64,000 nucleotides of DNA from an uncultured Lachnospiraceae bacterium (GCA_902779305.1 CACZBD010000014.1:1-64000), one strand, 5' to 3'. Positions 1 through 9,069 are shown, counted from the first letter of the stretch. Program-made: numbers and translations. Notes: generated by a model not told the origin, from the letters alone.

Positions 1-20
1 TTGCTTCGCAAATATGGCAC
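1..20. repeat. Partial GNA-triloop hairpin element, cut by window edge
   Basis: These 20 bases match the reverse complement of 9150-9169 at 19 of 20 positions. The element is one arm plus the loop of the large hairpin found between tRNA-Asp and tRNA-Leu. It ends two bases before tRNA-Asn, so both tRNA clusters in the window carry the same hairpin type. The other arm lies outside the window. Confidence 0.6.
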
Positions 21-22
21 AG

Positions 23-94
23 TCCTCGATAGCTCAATGGTAGAGCATTCGGCTGTTAACCGAAGGGTTGTTGGTTCGAGCCCAACTCGGGGAG
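23..94 (+). tRNA. tRNA-Asn (GTT)
   Basis: A full cloverleaf can be folded. The acceptor arm pairs TCCTCGA with TCGGGGA (one G-T pair), the D arm contains AGCTCAATGGTAGAGC, the anticodon GTT lies at 55-57 in a CT-GTT-AA loop, and the T arm contains GGTTCGAGCC. The discriminator base is G94. CCA is not encoded. The gene is 13 bases upstream of the next tRNA and probably co-transcribed with it. Confidence 0.95.
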
Positions 95-107
95 TATATT
101 AGATTTC

Positions 108-181
108 GGACCTTTAGCTCAGTTGGTTAGAGCATCCGGCTCATAACCGGACGGTCCTGGGTTCGAGTCCCCGAAGGTCCA
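108..181 (+). tRNA. tRNA-CAT (elongator Met, or Ile2)
   Basis: The cloverleaf has acceptor GGACCTT/AAGGTCC, D arm AGCTCAGTTGGTTAGAGC, anticodon CAT at 142-144 and T-loop GGTTCGAGTCC; the discriminator is A181. The first acceptor pair is G-C and the anticodon stem lacks the GGG/CCC pairs of initiators, so it is not tRNA-fMet. Elongator Met and a lysidine-modified Ile2 cannot be separated with certainty by eye. CCA is not encoded. Confidence 0.9.
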
Positions 182-202
182 CTAAAGGGTATAAAAAATG
201 AG

Positions 203-238
203 AAAAAACGGTTGGATGAAGCTCCGACCGCTTTTTTA
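203..238 (+). terminator. Rho-independent terminator of the tRNA pair
   Basis: CGGTTGGA pairs with TCCGACCG around a short loop and is followed by a run of six T. It closes the Asn/CAT tRNA transcript just before the converging AraC gene. Confidence 0.85.
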
Positions 239-266
239 TTGTCTTTATGGAGCATTAATGCTGAGA

Positions 267-1097
267 TCAGGCTTTGACATTACGATAGTCGGACGGTGAT
301 TTTCCAAAGTGCCGCTTAAATGCCTTGGAGAATGTGAATGTATCTTTGTATCCGACATTCAGCGCCACCTGACTGACGCTGATCGAGCTGTCCGTCAGTA
401 GTTTCACGGCCATCTTCATCCGGTAGGTCAGAAGATAATCCTGCAGAGAATAACCGGTCGCATCTTTAAATAGGCGCGTCAGATAACTTCTGTTGAGCCC
501 GAGGGAAAACGCGATGTTGTCGATTTTGACCGGCTCCGAATACTTGAGCTGAATGTAGGAGATCACGTTTTTGACATAGACAAGAGAATTGCTGATCGCC
601 GCCTCTTCTTTGTTTGCGGAGTTTTCGATCATATAGTCGCAGATCTTATAGAGTGTTCCGACACAATAATACTGCCTGGTGTAGTTGTTCAGAATGTCCA
701 TGGCGAGATCTTCGATTTCCTTGGAGCAGGAGAGAGAAGTATAAACGGGATGCTCCGAGGTCAGGCCGGCCTCTTTTAAGATCAGCGGGATCTTGGGTCC
801 TCCGATATGAAACCAGATGTATTCCCAGGGGTCTTCCTCATCGGCCTGATAGAACGCACGCGTGTTGTCCGGGATCAGGAATGCTTGATGCGCATGGATG
901 TTGTACTGCCGGTTATTGATCTTGAGGATCCCTTTCCCTTTTACAATGAAATGCAGGATGATCCTGTTTTTGACAAAGTGTTCATAGGAATACAGCGGCT
1001 CGCATTTATTTCTGCCGACCTCATAGAGATAAAAATCATCCGAATCCTCATAATTGACGAATTTACAAAAATCACAACCTTCCAGTTCCTGCGGCAT
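267..1097 (-). CDS. AraC-family transcriptional regulator of the alpha-galactoside locus
   Basis: The 276-residue protein has an N-terminal cupin-like sugar-sensing half (about 1-150) and a C-terminal pair of AraC helix-turn-helix motifs (about 175-275). The second motif ends with the family signature around GYKDTFTFSKAFKRHFGKSP. The start ATG at 1097 has GGAGG about seven bases upstream. A minus-strand promoter (TTGAAA, 17 bases, TATAGT) lies at 1163-1191. The gene is divergent from an alpha-galactosidase and a sugar ABC importer, the usual arrangement for MsmR/RafR-type activators. Role as activator of the neighbouring genes is inferred from position. Confidence 0.9.
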   Translation of the reverse strand: MPQELEGCDFCKFVNYEDSDDFYLYEVGRNKCEPLYSYEHFVKNRIILHFIVKGKGILKINNRQYNIHAHQAFLIPDNTRAFYQADEEDPWEYIWFHIGGPKIPLILKEAGLTSEHPVYTSLSCSKEIEDLAMDILNNYTRQYYCVGTLYKICDYMIENSANKEEAAISNSLVYVKNVISYIQLKYSEPVKIDNIAFSLGLNRSYLTRLFKDATGYSLQDYLLTYRMKMAVKLLTDSSISVSQVALNVGYKDTFTFSKAFKRHFGKSPSDYRNVKA

Positions 1098-1162
1098 GAA
1101 CGATCCTCCGATCTGATTTTAAGAATTCATATGAAAATCAAAACATTGTAACCGATGATTCG

Positions 1163-1191
1163 ACTATACCTTATTTTCATAAATCTTTCAA
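1163..1191 (-). promoter_or_regulatory. Promoter of the AraC regulator gene
   Basis: On the minus strand TTGAAA (1186-1191) and TATAGT (1163-1168) are separated by exactly 17 bases, a good sigma-A match. The remainder of the 234-base divergent region (1098-1331) holds the leader of the regulator and the upstream region of the alpha-galactosidase. Confidence 0.7.
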
Positions 1192-1278
1192 ACATTCGTT
1201 TCAGCGGGTCACATTTTGACATGCTTTTCTCAAATAATGACATTCCGAATAGGCACATTAGGGCATATACTTATCTTA

Positions 1279-1292
1279 CCCTGTCCCAAACA
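1279..1292 (+). promoter_or_regulatory. Candidate regulator site, 14-mer shared with 3612-3625
   Basis: The 14 bases CCCTGTCCCAAACA are repeated exactly, in inverse orientation, at 3612-3625 upstream of the solute-binding protein gene. Here they abut CATAAT (1291-1296), a possible -10 for the alpha-galactosidase gene. An exact 14-base match in front of two genes of one pathway suggests a binding site, perhaps for the AraC protein; binding itself is inference. Confidence 0.5.
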
Positions 1293-1331
1293 TAATTCTT
1301 TTATCACAGTTATTTTTGAAAGGTTATACGA

Positions 1332-3530
1332 ATGAACATTATTTGGCACAACCAATCCAAACAGTATCATTTGTTTAACGAGAAGATCAGTTATATCATG
1401 TGCGTTACCCCTGTGGGAGAGATCGGCAGTATCTATTTCGGGAAGCGCATTCATGATAAAGACGATATGTCCTATGTCATCAACCGTTTCGCGTTGCCCA
1501 ATGTGACTGTGGACCCGGATACGGAAAGCTATTCGATGGAATTAAACCGCCAGGAATACCCGTCGTTCGGGACGACCGATTTTGGAACACAGGCCTATGA
1601 AGTGGAGCAGCCAAACGGGTCAAGGATCAGTTCATTTGTCTACCGCAATCACAGGATCTATCGGGGAAAACCTGCGATAACGGGACTTCCTGCCACATAT
1701 GCGAGTGAAGAGGAGGCCATGACGCTTGAGATCACGCTGGCGGATAACTTTGCCAAAATGACCCTTACTCTGTTCTACACCATTTTTAAGGATCACCCGG
1801 TCATTGCAAGGCATGTGGCGTTTAAAAATGAGGGAGCTTCCGCGGTCAAGCTGACACGCGCACTCAGTGCCTGCGTGGACCTGCCGGACATGGATTACGA
1901 ATGGATGCAGTTCTCCGGCGCCTGGGCAAGAGAACGGATCCCGGAGGTGAAGAAGATCTCGACGGGCGCACTCTCTATTGAGAGCAAGCGCGGCACATCC
2001 AGTGCGAATCAGAATCCGTTTGTGATCGTCAAGAGACCGGATACGGATGACTTTATGGGCGAAGCATTTGGCTTCTCGTTTGTTTACAGCGGCAATTTCC
2101 TTGCCAAAGCGGAAGGAAACAGTTTCGGCCGCCTGCGGGTCCTGATGGGGATCCATCCGGACAGATTCACATGGGTTCTTAACCCGGGCGAAATATTTGA
2201 AACGCCGGAAGTCGTGATCGCCATGACGGACTGCGGACTCAATGGGTTAAGCCAGACTTATCACGAACTCTATAACAACCATCTTGTCAGAGGAAAATGG
2301 AAAAATACGCCAAGGCCGATCCTGATCAATAACTGGGAAGCGACTTTCATGGATTTTGACGAAGAAAAGATCCTTTCCATTGCAAGGACAGCCAGGGAAG
2401 CCGGCGTGGAGTTGTTTGTTCTGGATGACGGCTGGTTTGGAGAGCGGAATGATGATTATGCAGGCCTTGGAGACTGGATCGAAAACCCGAAAAAGCTCCC
2501 GCAGGGCATGGCGGGACTTTCCAGCAAGATCAATGCGCTCGGCATGAAATTCGGCTTCTGGATCGAGCCCGAGATGGTGAATCCCAACAGTAATCTTTTC
2601 AGAAGGCATCCGGAATGGGTGCTGGCTGCGCCGGGAAGAAAATCATCCCTCGGCAGGCATCAGCTGGTGCTTGATTTTTCCAGGGAAGAAGTGGTTGACC
2701 ACATCTACGGCATGCTGAAAAAAGTGATCGGCGATGCAAAGATCAGTTATATCAAATGGGACATGAACCGCTCTCTAACTGAGGTTTTCAGCCCGGATCT
2801 CAATGCGGACGAACAGGGAATGGTCTATCATAAGTATGTTCTCGGTGTTTACAGCCTTTATGAGAGACTGACCAACGAGTTTCCGGACATCCTGTTTGAA
2901 TCCTGCTCTTCCGGAGGAAACCGGTATGATGCCGGAATGCTCTATTATGCGCCGCAGGCATGGTGTTCGGACAATACGGATTCGATCGACCGGATCAGGA
3001 TCCAGTACGGCACTTCTTACGGGTATCCGATCTCTTCCATCGGCGCGCATGTTTCCGCAGTGCCGAATCAACAGACGGGACGTACGGCGCCGATCGAAAC
3101 ACGTGCCAATGTGGCATATTTTGGCACGTTCGGTTATGAACTGGACCTGAATACGCTCAGTGAAGAAGAGTTCGACAAGGTGAAGGAACAGATCCGTTTT
3201 ATGAAAGAACACCGGGAACTGCTCCAGTTCGGAACGTTTTTCAGGCTGCGCTCGCCGTTTGAAACGGATCAGGCGGCATGGATCGTGGTTTCAAAAGACA
3301 GAAAAGAAGCGATCTTCGGCTTTTACTGCCTGCGCTCAAATGTCAACATGATGCCGGGCTTCTTAAAACTGGCGGGCCTTGACCCGGATGCTCTCTATGA
3401 GCTTGACGGGGAAGAATACTACGGTGACGAATTGATGCATATGGGTGTGGCTTTGACCGACCTGTGCTCCGACGGGCTGGCTACGGGTAAGGATTTTGTA
3501 TCCTATGTAAAGACATTGAAAGTCAAATAA
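1332..3530 (+). CDS. Alpha-galactosidase, GH36 (AgaA/RafA type)
   Basis: At 732 residues this is the usual length for tetrameric bacterial GH36 enzymes that hydrolyse terminal alpha-1,6-galactose from melibiose, raffinose and stachyose. The nucleophile motif KWDMNR places Asp477, and the acid/base motif WCSDNTD places Asp547; the spacing agrees with characterised GH36 enzymes. The DDGWFG and EPEMVNPNS loops of the barrel are also present. There is no signal peptide, so action is cytoplasmic on imported sugar. AAAGG lies nine bases before the start. It is the first gene rightward from the AraC regulator and is followed after 134 bases by the importer genes. Confidence 0.95.
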   Translation: MNIIWHNQSKQYHLFNEKISYIMCVTPVGEIGSIYFGKRIHDKDDMSYVINRFALPNVTVDPDTESYSMELNRQEYPSFGTTDFGTQAYEVEQPNGSRISSFVYRNHRIYRGKPAITGLPATYASEEEAMTLEITLADNFAKMTLTLFYTIFKDHPVIARHVAFKNEGASAVKLTRALSACVDLPDMDYEWMQFSGAWARERIPEVKKISTGALSIESKRGTSSANQNPFVIVKRPDTDDFMGEAFGFSFVYSGNFLAKAEGNSFGRLRVLMGIHPDRFTWVLNPGEIFETPEVVIAMTDCGLNGLSQTYHELYNNHLVRGKWKNTPRPILINNWEATFMDFDEEKILSIARTAREAGVELFVLDDGWFGERNDDYAGLGDWIENPKKLPQGMAGLSSKINALGMKFGFWIEPEMVNPNSNLFRRHPEWVLAAPGRKSSLGRHQLVLDFSREEVVDHIYGMLKKVIGDAKISYIKWDMNRSLTEVFSPDLNADEQGMVYHKYVLGVYSLYERLTNEFPDILFESCSSGGNRYDAGMLYYAPQAWCSDNTDSIDRIRIQYGTSYGYPISSIGAHVSAVPNQQTGRTAPIETRANVAYFGTFGYELDLNTLSEEEFDKVKEQIRFMKEHRELLQFGTFFRLRSPFETDQAAWIVVSKDRKEAIFGFYCLRSNVNMMPGFLKLAGLDPDALYELDGEEYYGDELMHMGVALTDLCSDGLATGKDFVSYVKTLKVK

Positions 3531-3593
3531 CGATATCACAAATTGACATCAAGACAACACGAAATACCATACCCAAAAGGAATTGTATTGATT

Positions 3594-3625
3594 ATGATTT
3601 GTTTGTAAACGTGTTTGGGACAGGG
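3594..3625 (+). promoter_or_regulatory. Promoter and operator region of the solute-binding protein gene
   Basis: TATGAT at 3594-3599 is a good -10 with no strong -35, as expected for an activated promoter. An alternative is TTGACA at 3543-3548 with TACCAT at 3565-3570. Just downstream of TATGAT, 3604-3617 (TGTAAACGTGTTTG) resembles a CcpA cre site and overlaps the inverted 14-mer TGTTTGGGACAGGG at 3612-3625. The arrangement would fit catabolite repression plus a specific regulator. Sites are predicted by eye only. Confidence 0.4.
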
Positions 3626-3664
3626 AGAAGGTAGAAACACGATTTTAAAAGGAGGGATTAACGA

Positions 3665-5020
3665 ATGAAAAAGAAAATGTTAGCCATTATTCTGAGCGCC
3701 GTAACAGCGATCTCCATGATCGGTTGTGGTGGAGCGGCGCAGGAGGCAGCTCCCGCAGCAGCTGTTGAGGAAGCGCCTGCAGCTACCGAAGAGGCAGCAC
3801 CCGCTGCTGCTGAAGAGGAAGCACCTACAAGTATCGGTGAGAGCGTGGAAGGCCAGCTTTCCGTTACGATCTGGGATGAAGGACAGAGACCGGGCCTTCA
3901 GCAGATCATCGACGAGTGGAGCGCACAGTCCGGTATTCAGGCTACGATCCAGGTTGTTGACTGGAACAACTACTGGACACTGCTTGAAGCAGGTGCGACA
4001 GGCGGAGAACTTCCGGATGTGTTCTGGATGCACTCAAATGTTGCGCAGAAATACATGGAGAACGACCAGCTTCTGGATCTGACAGACAGGATCGCAGCAA
4101 GCGACAAGATCGATCTTGGCAACTACTATGAAGGTATCGTAAACCTGTATCAGTCCGGCGGCAAACAGTATGCGGTTCCGAAAGACATCGATACGATCGC
4201 TCTTTGGTACAACAAGACCATCTTTGATGAGATGAATGTTCCTTATCCGGATGACACATGGACATGGGATGATTTTGCAGATGCGGCAGCAAAACTTACC
4301 AATGATGATCATTGGGGATATGCGATCGCGCCGGGCAACAACCAGGAAGGTTATTACAACACGATCTACTCTATGGGCGGATATGTGATCAGCGATGACA
4401 AGAAGACTTCCGGAATGGATGACCCGAATTCCATCAAGGCGATGAAACTGTTCACAGACATGATCGCAGCAGGTTCCTGCCCGGATCTTGCAACGGTATC
4501 CGAGACGGCTCCCAACGAGCTCCTGTGTGCCGGCAAAGTGGCAATGTCCATCAACGGTTCCTGGATGCTGGCAGGCTATCGTGACAATGAATACGCAGCA
4601 GCAAACTGTGACGTGGCAGTGCTTCCGTTCACGAATTCTCCGGATGACAGAGTTTCCATCTATAACGGACTTGGATGGGCTGCAGCAGCAAACACCAAGA
4701 ATCCGGATGCGGCATGGAGCCTGATCGAGTATCTCGGATCCAAGGAAGCACAGTTAAAGCAGGCCGAACTCGGTGTAACAATGTCTGCATACATGGGAAC
4801 ATCCGATGCATGGGTTAACAGCGTTGACTGCTTCGATCTGAACGGTCATATGAAGATGCTGGATGCGAAACTGGTGTTCAGACCTTACTCCAGAGATACG
4901 ACGGTTTGGGAAGATATGATGATCGAGAAACTGCAGGATGCATGGACAGGCGAGAAGCCGGTTGATGAGGTTTGCAAAGACATCGCTGCGGAGATGAACG
5001 AGGATCTGGCAGAAGAGTAA
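3665..5020 (+). CDS. Sugar ABC transporter substrate-binding lipoprotein (family 1)
   Basis: The 451-residue protein begins with a lipoprotein signal whose lipobox ends at Cys21 (ISMIGC), then has a low-complexity linker of Ala, Glu and Pro (about 24-60) and a family 1 extracellular sugar-binding domain. Landmarks include VDWNNYWTLLEAGA, the YAVPKDIDTIALWYNKTIFDE stretch and the later AMSINGSW stretch. It should sit outside the membrane and deliver alpha-galactosides to the permeases encoded next. AAGGAGGG precedes the ATG. No ABC ATPase is encoded nearby, so a shared MsmK-type ATPase elsewhere is likely. Confidence 0.92.
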   Translation: MKKKMLAIILSAVTAISMIGCGGAAQEAAPAAAVEEAPAATEEAAPAAAEEEAPTSIGESVEGQLSVTIWDEGQRPGLQQIIDEWSAQSGIQATIQVVDWNNYWTLLEAGATGGELPDVFWMHSNVAQKYMENDQLLDLTDRIAASDKIDLGNYYEGIVNLYQSGGKQYAVPKDIDTIALWYNKTIFDEMNVPYPDDTWTWDDFADAAAKLTNDDHWGYAIAPGNNQEGYYNTIYSMGGYVISDDKKTSGMDDPNSIKAMKLFTDMIAAGSCPDLATVSETAPNELLCAGKVAMSINGSWMLAGYRDNEYAAANCDVAVLPFTNSPDDRVSIYNGLGWAAAANTKNPDAAWSLIEYLGSKEAQLKQAELGVTMSAYMGTSDAWVNSVDCFDLNGHMKMLDAKLVFRPYSRDTTVWEDMMIEKLQDAWTGEKPVDEVCKDIAAEMNEDLAEE

Positions 5021-5054
5021 CAGCAAACAGTAATAAGATCTGAATGAATGTGAT

Positions 5055-5101
5055 AAAATGAGGGTGTGCGGTGGGTTGGCCCATGGTCGCACCCTCATTT
5101 T
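5055..5101 (+). promoter_or_regulatory. Intercistronic hairpin between binding protein and permease genes
   Basis: AAAATGAGGGTG (5055-5066) and CACCCTCATTTT (5090-5101) form a perfect 12-bp stem, followed by only a short T stretch. It lies between the binding-protein stop and the permease ribosome site. Such stems commonly stabilise the upstream mRNA or terminate part of the transcripts, giving more binding protein than permease. Confidence 0.75.
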
Positions 5102-5131
5102 CAAATCGCAGGATTAGATAAGGAGAAAACT

Positions 5132-6031
5132 GTGAACACAAAGCCGAAGAAAAAAATGTCAGCAAGACAGAAGAGCGAATTTATTTGGGGCTGGATCTTT
5201 ATTCTTCCGACCATGCTCGGACTGATCGTACTGAATATTTATCCGATGATCGATACGGTCATCCAGAGCTTTTACAAAACCGGTGATTTTGGCAAAGGAA
5301 ATGTATTTGTCGGTCTCAAGAACTATGAAAAAGTCTTGGGGGATGCCGAAGTGTGGCAGGCTCTTTGGAATACGATCAAGTATGCGATCGTGGAAGTTCC
5401 CGTTTCGGTGGTCATTGCCCTGCTGCTTGCGGTGCTTTTGAATAAAAAGCTGAAGGGCAGAAGCGCTTTTCGGACGATCTTTTTCCTTCCGATGGTCGTT
5501 GCTCCGGCTGCCATTGCCATGGTATGGAAATGGCTCTACAATTCCAATTTCGGCCTGATCAACAACCTGCTCCATATCAAGGTGAACTGGATCTCGAATC
5601 CGCAGATCGCCATCTATTCGATCGCCGTGATCGGGATTTGGTCGGTGCTCGGATACAATATGGTCCTCTTTCTTGCCGGATTGCAGGAGGTCCCGAAAGA
5701 TTACTATGAGGCTGCGGAAATAGACGGCGCAAACGGTTTCAATAAACTCATGCATATCACGGTGCCGCTGATCTCTCCGACGATCTTCTTCGTGATCGTG
5801 ACCAGGATCATCGGAGCAATGCAGGTATTTGACCTGATCTATATGATGATCGACTTAAACAACCCGGCGTGGAAAAAGACGGAATCCCTGGTATTCCTGT
5901 TTTACAAGTATTCTTTTGAGCAGAGCAAAAAGGGGTACGGCGCGACGGTTGTTGTCGTGTTGCTCGTTGTGATCCTGATCCTTACAGTCATCCAGTTGAT
6001 CGGGCAGAAAAAATGGGTTCATTACGAATAG
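5132..6031 (+). CDS. Sugar ABC transporter permease (MalF/UgpA type)
   Basis: The 299-residue protein has six predicted membrane segments and the permease EAA loop near its end (YYEAAEIDGANGFNKLMHITVPL), which contacts the ATPase. I chose the GTG at 5132, which has AAGGAG seven bases upstream. A GTG at 5066 is in frame but lies inside the hairpin and would add a polar, non-signal-like extension. It pairs with the next permease to form the membrane channel of the alpha-galactoside importer. Confidence 0.93.
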   Translation: MNTKPKKKMSARQKSEFIWGWIFILPTMLGLIVLNIYPMIDTVIQSFYKTGDFGKGNVFVGLKNYEKVLGDAEVWQALWNTIKYAIVEVPVSVVIALLLAVLLNKKLKGRSAFRTIFFLPMVVAPAAIAMVWKWLYNSNFGLINNLLHIKVNWISNPQIAIYSIAVIGIWSVLGYNMVLFLAGLQEVPKDYYEAAEIDGANGFNKLMHITVPLISPTIFFVIVTRIIGAMQVFDLIYMMIDLNNPAWKKTESLVFLFYKYSFEQSKKGYGATVVVVLLVVILILTVIQLIGQKKWVHYE

Positions 6032-6041
6032 GAGCAAAGAG

Positions 6042-6869
6042 ATGAAGAAGAAGATAATCAGCAATACAATCATATATCTGATCCTGATCTTTGTATCGGT
6101 CACTATGCTCGTGCCGTTTTTATGGATGTTTCTCACAGCGTTCAAAACGGTGGCAGAGACCATGCAGGTAGACCCGTTCGTGATCATTCCGAGAGTATGG
6201 CAGACACAGAATTTCGGGAATGTCATCAAGGCAATGGATTTTGTCAGACTCTATGCCAATACGCTCGGCATGGTTGGCCTGCGCATCCTGTTCGCCGTAC
6301 TGACAGCCACTCTGAGCGGTTATGCGTTTGCAAGACTGCATTTTAAAGGTAAAAATGCGATGTTTGCACTGGTGCTTCTGCAGATGATGATCCCCGTGCA
6401 GATCTTCATCATTCCCCAGTATGTCATGGTGAGCAAACTGCATCTGACAAATACGATCATGGGACTGGTCTTTCCGGGCGTTGTATCCGCGTTCGGCACG
6501 TTCCTGCTGCGACAGGCGTATCTGCAGCTTCCGAAGGATCTGGAAGAAGCGGCAAGGCTTGACGGCTGCAATATTCCGCAGACATTTCTCTTTGTCATGG
6601 CGCCCCTTACCAAGTCCGCCATGGTGGCACTCGGGATCTTCACTGCCGTATTTGCATACAAAGACCTGATGTGGCCGATGATCGTCTGCCCCGATAATCG
6701 CGCGACTACACTCGCAAGCGCACTTGCCAAAATGAACGGGCAATATCAGCAGAAATATCCGGAACTCATGATGGCAGCACTGATCTCGTGCGTTCCGATG
6801 ATCATTCTTTACATCATTTTCCAGAAACAGTTTATTGAAGGGATCGCAACTTCAGGCAGTAAGCTTTGA
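6042..6869 (+). CDS. Sugar ABC transporter permease (MalG type)
   Basis: The 275-residue protein has six predicted membrane segments and the EAA loop EEAARLDGCNIPQTFLFVMAP. It starts ten bases after the previous permease with an AGGAG site. It is the second half of the alpha-galactoside importer channel. Length and topology are normal for the MalG family. Confidence 0.93.
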   Translation: MKKKIISNTIIYLILIFVSVTMLVPFLWMFLTAFKTVAETMQVDPFVIIPRVWQTQNFGNVIKAMDFVRLYANTLGMVGLRILFAVLTATLSGYAFARLHFKGKNAMFALVLLQMMIPVQIFIIPQYVMVSKLHLTNTIMGLVFPGVVSAFGTFLLRQAYLQLPKDLEEAARLDGCNIPQTFLFVMAPLTKSAMVALGIFTAVFAYKDLMWPMIVCPDNRATTLASALAKMNGQYQQKYPELMMAALISCVPMIILYIIFQKQFIEGIATSGSKL

Positions 6870-6911
6870 TCCGGGGTTATTTGCATTTCGGACCGGCCGG
6901 GGGACATGATT

Positions 6912-8993
6912 ATGGATCGGATCATCAGAATACCTTTTGAAGATATGGAGGGCATCTACAGGATCACGGATGCCGGCCGGGTTTCTTTTTTGCTGATCCC
7001 CAAAGATGCGGGAGAGCTTTATTTGGAAAAAGGAGAAGCGGATCCGCTCATCCAGATCTCCTGCACGGGTGATGCCACTTCGATCGGCTTCAGCGCCGGC
7101 GAGACCAGGCATAACAGCGCACTGACACTGTCCATGGTCTATGATGCGCAGGATCTCACGGAAACCGCGACATCAAAGACCGTCACCACCAGAGTAAGAT
7201 CTCCGGAGGGGATCATCGCGGAGCATGTTGTGATCGCTGAAAAAGGATGCCGCAGCGTCCGGATCCATACAAGGGTGCGGAACGCATCAGGTGTAGATCA
7301 AACGCTTGAGGCCCTTTCGTCCGCAAACCTTGGCGGGATCACGCCATATGCCATAGATGAGGCAAGGAACCGGCTTTTTCTGCACAGGATCAGAAGCAGG
7401 TGGAGCGAAGAAGGAAGACATGAAAAACGTTCGGTCGAAGAATTGCTGCTGGAGCCGTCCTGGGCAAATTTCGGCGTAAGGGTCGAGAAATTCGGTGCAA
7501 CCGGATCTATGCCTGTCAGAGGATTTTTCCCTTTTGCTGCCATTGAGGATCAGAAAGCAGGGGTGTTCTGGGCTTTGTCCTGCGTGTGCGAATCTTCATG
7601 GCAGATCGAAGCCGTCCGGATCGACCGGAACCTGTGCTTAAGCGCCGGACTTGGAGATTACGAATACGCATTCTGGAGAAAGAATCTTGAGGACGGCGAG
7701 AGTTTTAGCACACCGGAAGTATATCTGACGGCGGCTGTCTGTGATTTTGACACGGCATGCGACAGGCTTTTAGATGTACAGAGAATGAAACTGCTGCCTG
7801 CGCAGAGAGTTTGTGACCTTCCTGCGATCTTTAACGAGTACTGCACCACATGGGGGAATCCCGGAGAGGAAAGTATTGACGGGATCCTGTCTGCCATTTC
7901 TGGAAAGGATTATGAATATTTTGTTATCGATGCCGGCTGGTATGCAGATGAGAACGGCGGCTGGCAGGATAACATGGGGGACTGGCGTGTTTCGCCCAAA
8001 CTTTTTCCAAACGGGATCCGGCGTGTTGTGCGTAAGATCAATGATGCCGGCATGAAAGCCGGGATCTGGTTTGAACTCGAAGTGGTCGGGAAAGATGCGC
8101 ATGCCGCATCGGATACGGCACATCTTCTGAAAAGAGACGGAAAGGTCATCATTTCGGGAACCAGACGATTCTGGGATATGCGCAGCGAGTGGGTAAAGGA
8201 ATACCTTTGCGAAAAGGTGATCGGTTTTTTGAACGAAAACGGATTTGAATATATCAAGATCGATTATAATGACACGATCGGGATCGGGTGCGACGGAGCG
8301 GAAAGTGCCGGAGAAGCATTACGGGACTGCATGAATGCCACGAAGGAGTTCTTCCTAAAGATCAGGGAAAAAGTTCCCGGCATCGCGATCGAGATCTGTG
8401 CTTCCGGCGGACACAGGCTGGAGCCCGGATTCATGGAACTTGCAGATTATCTGTCCTTTTCCGATGCGCATGAAGAAAAAGAGATCCCGGTGATCGCCCG
8501 CGACCTGCAGCGCCTTGTGCTGCCGCAAAAATCACAGATCTGGGCGGTACTCAGAAAAACAGACTCTCTTGAGCGCATTGCCTATTCCGTCTGTGCGGGG
8601 ATGTACGGCGTTCTTTGTATTTCCGGAGACATGTTTGAATTGTCCTTTGAGCAGAAGGCTCTTGCAAGACAGGGGATTGCCTTTTACAGAAAGGCCTCAC
8701 CGGTCATTGTAAACGGATATACGAAACGGTTCGGGCCGTTCCAGCAGTCCAACAGAGATCTTAAGGACTATCAGGCAGGCGTCCGCTATGGAGAAGACGG
8801 CAGGGTCCTTGTGATCGTGCACTCATTTGCGCATGATGACCTTCAGGAGATCACGATTCCCCTTGACGGGGAGTACCGGATCGATGACAGATATGAAACC
8901 GGTGATCATAAGATCACGGCCGGCAAAGGGCAGTTACAGTTCTGCTTTGAAAACGGATTTGATGCTGTTGCTGTTTTGCTTTCGCCGTTATAG
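6912..8993 (+). CDS. Second alpha-galactosidase-like GH36 enzyme, different subgroup
   Basis: The 693-residue protein has the GH36 barrel, with the nucleophile in YIKIDYND and the acid/base in SFSDAHE, but only distant similarity to the enzyme at 1332. Counted from the ATG at 6906 these are Asp453 and Asp520; from 6912 they are 451 and 518. I prefer the ATG at 6912 because GGGGGA (6899-6904) is seven bases upstream, against one base for 6906. There is no signal peptide. It is the last gene of the importer operon, so a cytoplasmic role on a related galactoside (or another alpha-linked sugar) is likely; exact specificity is unknown. Confidence 0.88.
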   Translation: MDRIIRIPFEDMEGIYRITDAGRVSFLLIPKDAGELYLEKGEADPLIQISCTGDATSIGFSAGETRHNSALTLSMVYDAQDLTETATSKTVTTRVRSPEGIIAEHVVIAEKGCRSVRIHTRVRNASGVDQTLEALSSANLGGITPYAIDEARNRLFLHRIRSRWSEEGRHEKRSVEELLLEPSWANFGVRVEKFGATGSMPVRGFFPFAAIEDQKAGVFWALSCVCESSWQIEAVRIDRNLCLSAGLGDYEYAFWRKNLEDGESFSTPEVYLTAAVCDFDTACDRLLDVQRMKLLPAQRVCDLPAIFNEYCTTWGNPGEESIDGILSAISGKDYEYFVIDAGWYADENGGWQDNMGDWRVSPKLFPNGIRRVVRKINDAGMKAGIWFELEVVGKDAHAASDTAHLLKRDGKVIISGTRRFWDMRSEWVKEYLCEKVIGFLNENGFEYIKIDYNDTIGIGCDGAESAGEALRDCMNATKEFFLKIREKVPGIAIEICASGGHRLEPGFMELADYLSFSDAHEEKEIPVIARDLQRLVLPQKSQIWAVLRKTDSLERIAYSVCAGMYGVLCISGDMFELSFEQKALARQGIAFYRKASPVIVNGYTKRFGPFQQSNRDLKDYQAGVRYGEDGRVLVIVHSFAHDDLQEITIPLDGEYRIDDRYETGDHKITAGKGQLQFCFENGFDAVAVLLSPL

Positions 8994-9007
8994 GCAGAGA
9001 AAGATAC

Positions 9008-9036
9008 TTGAAATGTTGCCGGATTTGGTGTATGTT
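9008..9036 (+). promoter_or_regulatory. Promoter of the tRNA-Asp/tRNA-Leu cluster
   Basis: TTGAAA (9008-9013) and TATGTT (9031-9036) are separated by 17 bases, immediately after the stop of the GH36 gene and 33 bases before the tRNA. This supports independent transcription of the tRNA pair. Confidence 0.65.
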
Positions 9037-9069
9037 AATAAATGATTTTGCGATGACTATCATCTGATT

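Noticed and set aside
108..181. Initiator tRNA-fMet
   Set aside because: The acceptor ends with a G-C pair, not the unpaired initiator base pair, and the anticodon stem lacks the three G-C pairs.
5066..5131. Upstream GTG start for the first permease
   Set aside because: It lies inside the intercistronic hairpin, has no ribosome site, and adds 22 polar residues; GTG 5132 has AAGGAG at good spacing.
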